DNA of 64,000 bases from Tribonema minus (lineage: Eukaryota > Sar > Xanthophyceae > Tribonematales > Tribonemataceae). The translations under genes were made by a program, and so were the position numbers. Shown piece after piece: positions 56,215-64,000 of the stretch (positions are counted from its first letter, which is position 1; every line of letters starts with the position of its first letter). The stretch covers positions 124,001 to 188,000 of the forward strand of contig JAFCMP010000556.1 of the NCBI GenBank assembly GCA_017506865.1. The letters run 5' to 3'. A model generated the notes under the pieces. The model was not told the DNA's origin. It did no database searches and saw only the letters and a program-made list of their open reading frames with translations.

Positions 56215-56793
56215 CTGCACCTTTGAGAAATCCTCAACTCAACCTCAAGTTGAACTCACCTGGAAGGTTTTGAAGTTTTTTGTGTCGTGGGTTAGGTATG
56301 CAACACTCCCTTAAACCCTCACTTCGCCGACAGGTTAGTGACAAGTGCATCATGAGAAGTCGGCGTCGCTGCGGCGCAAAAAAAAATACAAGTCTCAGCA
56401 CTGCGCACCTCTCATGCTTGCACTTCAACTTCAACTTCACCTCACAGGACTGTAGCCCTCTTACATTTTGATGACATCTAGATGACATATTCGCCTGCAG
56501 CTAGAAAATCCTGTCGCCTGGACTGTTTGTAGCAGCAACTGCCAGACTTGCAAACCAGAACGATGAACAATCGTGCTGCTCAGAGGCCAACCGACTAAAC
56601 CTCTGATTGCTCCAGAATCTACCAGCAAAGCACGAACACCGCTCTCATGCGCACCACACACAACGTTCTGCAGCCACCGACAACTGCAGTCGCGTCAGAC
56701 ACAGCCACAGCAGCAACGCCACGTGCAAGCAGACAGCGCATCCCGCCACACCTCATAATCACATCCCCCACATACTGGTATTCACAGCGTTCG

Positions 56794-59700
56794 TCACTTC
56801 TTGATGCGCTTGCCCTTGCCCGGCGGACCGCCGCCGCCGCCACCAGTGCTCTTGCGTTTCGTGGGCTGCTTAGAGGCCTGTTCCGGCAGCCCTGGTCTGA
56901 CCCCTGCGCCCAGTGATGACCCCCCCCCTCCCCCTGCTGGTGCCAGCTGCAGGCCTAGCCCGGGTGAGGTGCTGCGTACGTCCATAGCCGCGCCGCCGCC
57001 GCCGCCGCCCTGTTCGTGTGCAGAAGCGAGCGGAGCATGAGAGATCGATTGGTATGCATACTTTGAAAAATGATGGCTGACCCTGATGAATGGGATACGC
57101 AAAGCTCATTAATGCCCCTGACGCCGGGCCAACAGTGTGTCAAATGCAAGGGCAGTGCTGGGAGTTGCTTTAAGATGCGACTTTTGGATAATGAGTTGTC
57201 CCCTGCAAGTGTGCATAGTGCTAGTTTGAGATGCTTGCACATGTGTGATCACCATGACCACAGTGGCATCGGCACGCGCGGTCAGCAGCAGTGAGGCACA
57301 CGTATGATGTACATGCGTGCCACACATCACACGTTGCCACTATCCATGCTGCTGACGCATCTGCATCGCTGAGTAGCAAGCACACACACTGCAAGTGACA
57401 CCCTACGGTACACAACGGTGCAGTCTCTTCAAACTTCTCCCAACACATGCACCGCATGACAGGATGCATTCTCATCGGTGTACAGTAGTAGACAAGGGCT
57501 GTACGGCGGGCACGCCAGTGAATGATGCGTCTGCAAGGCTGTGCAGCTCGAGATGGAGGGGGCTCATTCATTTTCTGTTAGCGTAGTTGAGGTAGGCGAC
57601 TTGCATGAAGCTCCAATTGACCGATGGTGACTGCAGACAGGCTTGCCTAATTGGAGCAAAGACCGAGCTGCAGGAGCGAGGTCATGACGTTTGTACGCTG
57701 TTACTGCTGGTTGAAGTACGGTAGAGGCGGGGCAAGTCACCTGTTGTTGTTGCTTGAGCAGCTGCAGGTCGCTCTCCTTCTTGGCAACGACCTTCTGCAG
57801 GGTCAGCAGCGTTACTACGTCCTTCTTGAGCGCGTCCTGTTGGTGCCAACACGTGACAAAAACACACCATGTAAGTAAATTAACACACGTGCAATGGTGC
57901 ATGGTCATCGCCATCACGCACAATGCAAGCAACACAGTGCAAGAGGCGTGGTCAGCGCCCACGCGTCACGAAACACAACGCAGCTGAAACAGTGCCAGGG
58001 GCAGGGTCAGCGCCACCGCGTCACGAAACACAATGCAAGTAACTCACATGCAAGTGGCAGGGTCAGCGCCGACACGTCACGCGACACAATGCACGCACCA
58101 CGCGTGCAATGTGGCATGGTCACTGGCATGGTCATTGACTGATGGGAACAGGCTGGACCAGAAGCTTAGCGATGCGATGCCGTTAGCGTTGTGGCGCACG
58201 AGCACAGAGGCGCGTCGGCAGTGTGACCATGGCCGTTGGGTAGATGCACCCTAGTGGCAGCGCTGACGTGGAAGGAGACGGGACGATGACGCAACAGTGG
58301 TGTAACGTATGCAGCAGTTGAGTGGAGCCCTGAAAGTGATCGGAGTGATAGCAGCTAAGCCGCGCAGAGGGGGGAGGGGGGGGGGCATGGCTATTTTACT
58401 GCCAACATATGCTTCAAGGTAGAATGAGAAGGATGAGATGCAGAGTAGTACCACCAAGAGTGTTGAAGGTGAAATGGTCAATTCATGGTGTGAATTGCAT
58501 GAACTGCATGCGTGGTGCCAAGCCGCAATCGCTACGTCCACGCCAGCAGCAGTGCTTGCAATGTCAGCATCGAGCACTGACCGGCCACCTGACAGCAACA
58601 ATGGGCGGTAGTGTGACACAGCATGCAATGTGCGGACCAAAGCGAGCAGATGGCATAAGCGCCCATAATGCGAATGTTGCGCTGCACAGGTACAGTGCCT
58701 TGGCAGCCAGTAGCAGTACTACCCTATCTCCAAGCTCTATCCAAAATTTGCCCCAAACCGCGCCATGCGATGGCAGCCCCACCTCACCAACTTCAACAGA
58801 TGCACCTGTGAGATCCTGTAACGGTGCACAGCTCACTTGACGCCAGTGAATCACCGGCCACACAGCAAACAACACGTGCCACAAGCACTCAAGTGGCTGG
58901 CGCGCATGAACTACTGACAACGGCGCTCTCTGGCGTAATGAATTCCGCCCCGTCGCAAACCAAGCGCGCGTGCGTGGGATAGTAACACACACTCGTGTAC
59001 ACTATGGGCACTACGATCAAGCATGCGACATTCACTTGCTGCAGCAGCGGCGACCACGGTTATGGTTATGGTGGAAGGCACCTGCGGCTAACCATCCCTT
59101 GTCACCTAGAGCTCTACGATCTTTTGATTCGTTTTCATTCAAAGCAAACCAAGCGCGCGTGTGTGGGATAGTAACACACGCGCGTGTACACTATGGGCAC
59201 TACGATCAAGCATGTAACATTCACTTCACATCGACCGCGACATGTGCTCGCTGCTGCTCGCAGGCACGTATGGCGCAAGGGCGACGTGTGATATCCATCT
59301 CCCTCTGGTCGAGTTTGTGAATGCACTGTACCTGCAAGTCGCAGACGATCTGCGTCGCCATGACCAACTCCGGCACCTGCAGTTCCGCGAGGACCATTTG
59401 AACCTGCAGCGACACAGACGCGCATGCGGGAAACGTGAGTGCAGCCCCGCCCGTTGTTGCACGATCGCGGTGTTGTCTGCCAGCAAACAAACCAGGAGGT
59501 CATGGGACCACAAGGAAACGTTACAGGATGAAGAAGCTGCACATATATATATCTTCCATTTGAGCAAGAGATCATGGCAGTTTGTGCTTGTTCAAGTGTT
59601 TCCAGCGGCAATGTGATCAAAACAATGCGCCTTGTGCGGCGAGCACTGGCGCCGCCGGGGCTGCGGCGACGCCTGCGGTCCAATGTGCTGAGCACGCTGC

Positions 59701-62700
59701 GGGACACTGGACCGCCATGTCTTCAGGCGCCTACCGCAGGGCTCTATCGGTGCACACGGGCATGCCGCCCTAACATTCTCCACAGCAGACCAGAAATGCG
59801 CGCGCGGCGTGGTGGCTCTGCAGGCATGAGCTGCTGGGGAGTGTGCGGCGTGCCCGCTCAGCTCATGCTCAGCATTACTGTTTGCACCAGAGTCTTCCCA
59901 GTGCCTGCTTCCCCAGATGGTGCGCAAGCAAGGCAAGCACTGCCTATAACAATAGGCCCGCCGCCCTCGCAAAGCTGTGCGCCGCCCCCCTCCCCCCCCC
60001 CCCCCCCCTTGCCTAGCTACCAGCATTCAGCGCCCTGAAGGCCCTTCCACCTGCTCCAAGAAGGCATCAAACGCTCTTGACTTCTGGAACCGCCGCGTCA
60101 CCACAGACACACAAAACACACTACAGCAATCGCTCCCTCTCGCCTGTCTCCATGAGCGTCTTGCCGAGCTGGTGTGCGGGCGTCTGGCACGCGGCCGCCG
60201 CACAGGTCAAACTGCTGCAAGCATCGTGTCCCCCAGGACACACAAACACAGTACGGCGATCGGCCCCTTCTCGCCTTCTGCATGAGCGTCTTGCCAAGCA
60301 CCAGAAGACGTGATCGACCCCCCTCACCTTCTTCATGAGGGTCTTCCCGAGCTGTTGCGCGGGCGCCCCCCCCCCCCCCGCATAGCTCACACTACTGCAA
60401 GCACTGCATCACTACAGACACACAAAGACACAACAGCAGTCGCTCCCTCTTGCCTTCTTCATTAGCGTCTTCCCCAGCTGGTGCGCGGGCGTCTGGAACG
60501 CCCCCCGGAGGCCCTTCCACCTATGAACTCTGAAGAAGCATTGCGTACTCTGAACTACTGCAAAACACACTACGCCAATCAACACCCTCACCTTCTTCAT
60601 GAGCGTCTTGCCAAGCTGGTGCGCGGGCGTCTGGAACGCCGCCCCCCTCCCTGGAGGCCCTTCCACTACGCACTCTGACGGCATCACGTGCTCTGAACTA
60701 CAGAACTGCAGGCACCGCATCACCAAAGACACACACAAACACTACACCAATCAATCCTCTCACCTTGTTCATAAGCGTCTTGCCGAGCTGGTGCGCGGGC
60801 GTCTGGACCCCCCTCCCCCCTTCGCCCTTGCGACAATGAACTGGAGGCCCTTCCACCTACTCCAAAGAAGCATCATTACACGCTTTCACTACTGCAGGCA
60901 GCGCATCACCAAACACACACAACAGCAGACAATCCTCCTCACCTTCTTCATGAGCGTCTTGCCGAGCTGGTGCGCGGGCGTCTGGAACGCCGCCGCCGCG
61001 CGGTGGCTCTGCAGGTACGGCCGCCCGGGGGGGTGCCGCCCGTTGCCCCTGTCTGCTGCAGCAGTGCTCAGCACGCGTCCCGCGTCGCGCAGCCCCGCCG
61101 CCTCTGCTGCGAGCTTGTCGTTGTCCTCCGCCTTGCGCTTGGCCTTGAGCTTCTTGATCTGCGCCTCCAGGCCCTTGAGCTCCTCCCTGCAGGGGGGGGC
61201 GGGGGAGGGGTTCATCATCGTGTCAGTGCTGGGGGAGGGGGAGTCAGCACAAAAGGCGCGCAGTGGCATCGGTGCGCGGGGGGAGGTGGGCGTGTGCTCA
61301 TCGTCATCGCGTCAGTGTGCTCAGGGCATCAGCAGGAGGGGGGGGGGGGGGGGGACGTGTGTGGCAGTGCTCAACATCGTCATGTCAGCGCTCAGGGGCA
61401 TCAGCAGCGTGCGCGCGCGGGGGTGGGGGCGGGGGGGCATGTTGGGCGTGTGCGGCAGTGCGCAACACCATCGTGTCAGTGCTCAGGCATCGGCAGCGAG
61501 GGGAAAAGGGGAGGGGGGGGGTCAGCGCGCGGTGGCGTCGGTGCACGGCCCTGGGGGCCCCGCACCTCCCCTTCTCCGGGTGTAAGACAGGCGTGCGAGT
61601 GACGGCGTGCAGGGGCATACATAGGGGCACACACGCGGCTCACGGCCCTGTTGAGCTGCTCGCTGCGGGTTAGGGTTGAGGGTTAGGGTTAGGGTTAGGG
61701 GGGGGGGGACATGGGCACGCGCGGCGACAGCGTGGACTGGCATCGCGTCAAAGAGGCCCCTGCAGCTTCTCTGCTCGGTGGGCAACGGATGTGTCGTGGT
61801 CAGCACAGAAGGGCGGCGACAGCTCCGCGTTGGGGTGCGGTGCGGCAAGTGACTTGCGAGTGACTTGCAATCGAGGCGCGCAAAAAGCTCAGCTCATTGC
61901 TAGGCGAAGGCCTGTGATGACATGGTGTGCAAAACTCAATGTGACAGTGCTGCGCAGCACTTCACATAACAACAAAAGGTGTGTTAGCGCTGATCTTTGA
62001 CCACCTGCTCCTGTCGCAGTTGGAGAACATTCTTCAGGCTGTGCAATACCCGCTGATATGCGAAAGTTGTGTCTACTGTTGGGCATGCTAGTCTGACACT
62101 GAGCAACCACACGAGCCATAAGCGCCTTGCAACGGTTCTCGGCCCATGAACTGGGGTTAAGGATACCTACTGCATACATACCAGTAAAGTATAAGGTACT
62201 TCGCCCCATCGTTAGCAAATATGAGGGGGGTGGCATCTGCACAGCCTTCTGAGCATTGTTGGCACATTGACAGCATGCCCTGCCTGAGTGGACCATCAAG
62301 GACGCTTGCTTGAACAACGGCGAGCCCGCACGATTCCACAATTGGACTATCATGCCTCGAGAGTGCCAAGCTGCAGGTTCTGCCCCCCCCCCCCCCCCCC
62401 TCCCCTCCCTAAAAGTCTAGCATAACCAAGACGCTCAGTTGCGCGTCCACCTCCCTCTCAGGGCTGCATGACCACACTGTGATGTGTGGCCCACAACTGC
62501 TAAGAGGTATATGGCTTTCAAGCACTGAACGATTGCATGTATGTAGCAAGGGTTATCAAAATGAACTTGACAACTAAGCGACCCCTCTTCGACAAGGTTT
62601 AAGTGTACGCATGTACTTCACAGAGTAGGATTGAAAAGTGAGGGTAGGCAAGCTGGACTTGCCTGAGCGACTCCTCTTCCCGCTCCATGGCGTGTGTCTT

Positions 62701-62871
62701 GCGAAACTGCAGATCCAGCTGCGCAGAAGTCACACGAACCAGCGCAAAACCTGACGGTGAGTGCCTTGCCAATCGCATCCTACACTAACATTGCAAACAA
62801 CATGCTTCTCGCTCGACCACCCGCCCAGGCTCGCCGGGGTTGAGCATGGGGAGCGCCGTGCAGTGCAGCGC

Positions 62872-62906
<35 letters not shown>

Positions 62907-64000
62907 GGTTGAGACTCTCAAGCAGCCTTGCGCGGTCACGCAGGCGTATGTACACGAGATTCACGGGCACTTCCGCCTGGCATGATTACCATCCCTTGTC
63001 ACCTAGAGCTCAGCGATCTTTTGATGCGTTTTTCATTAGGGTGTGCAAATATCATACATCTAGTACCTGTTCCACTACAATATGTATGCATCAAGAGGTT
63101 CAACAGTGGCTACCAGACCTAACCAAGGGACAGAGCGCGTTCAGCATATTCAGCTGCTGCGAGCAATGTCATTGCGTGCGCACGAGCTGTGGCAAACGGC
63201 TGCACCTGTGCCCGGATTCCCACGCGTGCTGTGCGCATGGCACCAGCGCGACACTTCGACTGCTCCACGCCACAACAGTCATCACACCACAAAAGTCCTA
63301 CTTGCTCCACTTAACGCCCTCCCGTGTGCTCTCGCGCCCGGTCTACCACAAAGTATGAACTTCAACAAGTACATTACAGTGCTCTTCTTGGAATAATTGT
63401 GCAGCACGGGCTCATTGCGCCGCGTGCCGCCCATCACACGCCCATGATCCCTTGGTGAAGCATTCGGGTCGAACGCCGCGCCCATGGCCATTAGCCAGAT
63501 GGCGGCACCGTTGCTGCCGCAGCGCCCCCCCCCAGCCCCCTCCACAACCTCCCACCGATGCGCAGCACGCCTAACCCTAACCCTAACCTTAACCCTATAA
63601 CCTAACCTAACCTAAACCTAACCCTAACCCTAACCCTAACCCCAACCGACGCGCTCCAAACCCGAATCAAGCTCACATGCTCTCAAGGCGCATGCACCCT
63701 TGCTCACCACCCCACCCACATACTCCAACCCCTACCAGAGGCTCAAGCTCACAGCGAGTATGCACCCTTTGCTTGCCCTAAACTTCGACAGCAACTGTGC
63801 GCGGAACCACGCCTGCACCAGCCTTGACCTCACGCGGCGCGCCCGTGCTTCCCGTAAACTTCAACAGCAACTTGAAGTAAGCGCGGAAGCAGTAAGCGCA
63901 CCTGGTGGCGCCGCTTGCGCTCGTACTCCCTGTCGAACGCGTCCGCGCCCGGCGCCGCCAGCAGCCCGCCGATGGCGCCGCCGCTGCCGCTGCCGCCTTT
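56794..64000 (-). CDS. Coiled-coil protein with basic C-terminal tail (5' end outside window)
   Basis: Six exons join in phase: 64000-63902, 62718-62663, 61186-60943, 59403-59332, 57836-57741 and 57009-56794, giving 260 C-terminal residues. A Gly-rich stretch leads to DAFDREYERKRRHQ, then MEREEESLREELKGLEAQIK and KKLKAKRKAEDNDKLAAEAA, a strong coiled coil. A Pro/Ala segment ending FQTPAHQLGKTLMKK follows, then DALKKDVVTLLTLQKVVAKK, QQQQ and a disordered Gly tail with PTKRKST and GKGKRIKK, likely nuclear localisation signals. I do not recognise the family; a nuclear scaffold or chromatin factor is possible. The second exon seen has a GC donor (CAG|GCAAGT) supported by phase. Exon 59403-59332 is the least certain. 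Introns contain tandem exon-end copies and telomere-type repeats. Confidence 0.65.
60130..60942 (-). repeat. Six or more tandem copies of a coiled-coil exon end plus donor
   Basis: The real exon ends at 60943 (coding HQLGKTLMKK|GTGAGG). Copies of its last 30-60 coding bases with the donor lie at about 60762-60815, 60588-60645, 60455-60505, 60328-60365, 60270-60300 and 60140-60195. Intron phrases GGAGGCCCTTCCACC, CTACTGCA and ATCACCA(A/C)A(G/C)ACACA repeat with them. Several copies keep the Leu-Gly-Lys-Thr-Leu-Met reading. Confidence 0.9.
61338..61354. repeat. Poly-G tract in intron
   Basis: Seventeen G in a row, within a wider G-rich minisatellite (61190-61520) containing several GTGTCAGTGCTC(A)GG and GGCATC words, upstream of the exon starting at 61186 on the minus strand. 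Confidence 0.8.
61667..61700 (+). repeat. Interstitial telomere-type repeat, (TTAGGG)n
   Basis: Five TTAGGG-type units with one variant (TTGAGGG), running into a poly-G stretch. It lies in an intron of the coiled-coil gene. Confidence 0.9.
62383..62400. repeat. Poly-C tract (18 C)
   Basis: An uninterrupted C run followed by TCCCCTCCCT, in an intron of the leftward coiled-coil gene. Confidence 0.85.
62872..62910 (+). repeat. Interstitial telomere-type repeat, (TTAGGG)n
   Basis: Six units, one of them TTTAGGG. Same orientation as the array at 61667. Confidence 0.9.
63420..63535 (-). repeat. Diverged copy of the 63902-64000 exon region
   Basis: On the plus strand, GTCGAACGCCGCGCCCATGG, GATGGCGGCACCGTTGCTGC and GCCGC follow the same order as GTCGAACGCGTCCGCGCCCG, GATGGCGCCGCCGCTGCCGC in the exon at 63902. 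The leftward reading GAAIWLMAMGAAFD parallels GGAIGGLLAAPGADAFD. It is probably an older duplicate of the exon within the next intron. Confidence 0.5.
63570..63646 (+). repeat. Interstitial telomere-type repeat, (CCCTAA)n with variants
   Basis: About twelve CCCTAA-type units with CCTTAA, CCTATAA and CCTAA variants. It runs opposite to the arrays at 61667 and 62872. Confidence 0.9.

Noticed and set aside
60599..61585. 328-residue plus-strand frame
   Set aside because: Antisense to the coiled-coil exon and its tandem copies; Gly/Arg-rich and without domain features.

Overview
This is nuclear DNA from a GC-rich eukaryote, most likely a microalga. Genes are split by many introns with donors such as GTGCGT, GTGAGC and GTAAGT and acceptors ending TGCAG. 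Exon phases join cleanly across these sites. Interstitial TTAGGG arrays suggest a TTAGGG telomere. I favour a stramenopile (heterokont) alga, but this is an inference and no marker gene settles it. I saw no tRNA, rRNA, CRISPR array or bacterial operon.

Layout. (1) 0.6-2.2 kb: a leucine-rich-repeat protein (-). (2) 2.3-9.9 kb: a non-LTR-type retroelement (-) with an ORF1-like protein and a reverse transcriptase polyprotein cut by one in-frame TAG. Its 3' end is mirrored in a ~1.2 kb near-perfect palindrome. (3) 10.1-17.2 kb: a GT8-type glycosyltransferase (+, seven exons seen, 5' end missing). (4) 17.8-18.6 kb: a long orphan ORF. (5) 19.2-25.8 kb: a membrane-anchored glycosyltransferase (-, six exons). 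(6) 26.0-37.2 kb: a secreted SGNH-hydrolase-like protein A (+, about twelve exons). (7) 41.1-43.7 and 47.1-49.9 kb: two shorter SGNH paralogues, B (intact) and C (2-nt frameshift), both + with two exons. (8) 53.8-56.2 kb: an anchored FkbM/METTL24-like methyltransferase (-). (9) 56.8 kb to the right edge: the 3' part of a coiled-coil protein with a basic tail (-).

Six neighbouring genes, from GT8 to the methyltransferase, all look like secretory-pathway or surface glycan enzymes: two glycosyltransferases, three SGNH (esterase/acyltransferase-like) proteins and one methyltransferase. They may build and decorate the same extracellular or wall glycan. That is inference from function and proximity, not shown by the sequence.

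The most striking signal is structural. In five genes, intron DNA next to an exon carries tandem, decayed copies of that exon's end together with its splice site and flanking intron. Copies lie on the acceptor side or the donor side and number one to six or more per junction. In several copies nearly all differences from the real exon are synonymous, so these are not simply neutral local duplicates. This recurrent exon-junction duplication is the best candidate here for something undescribed.
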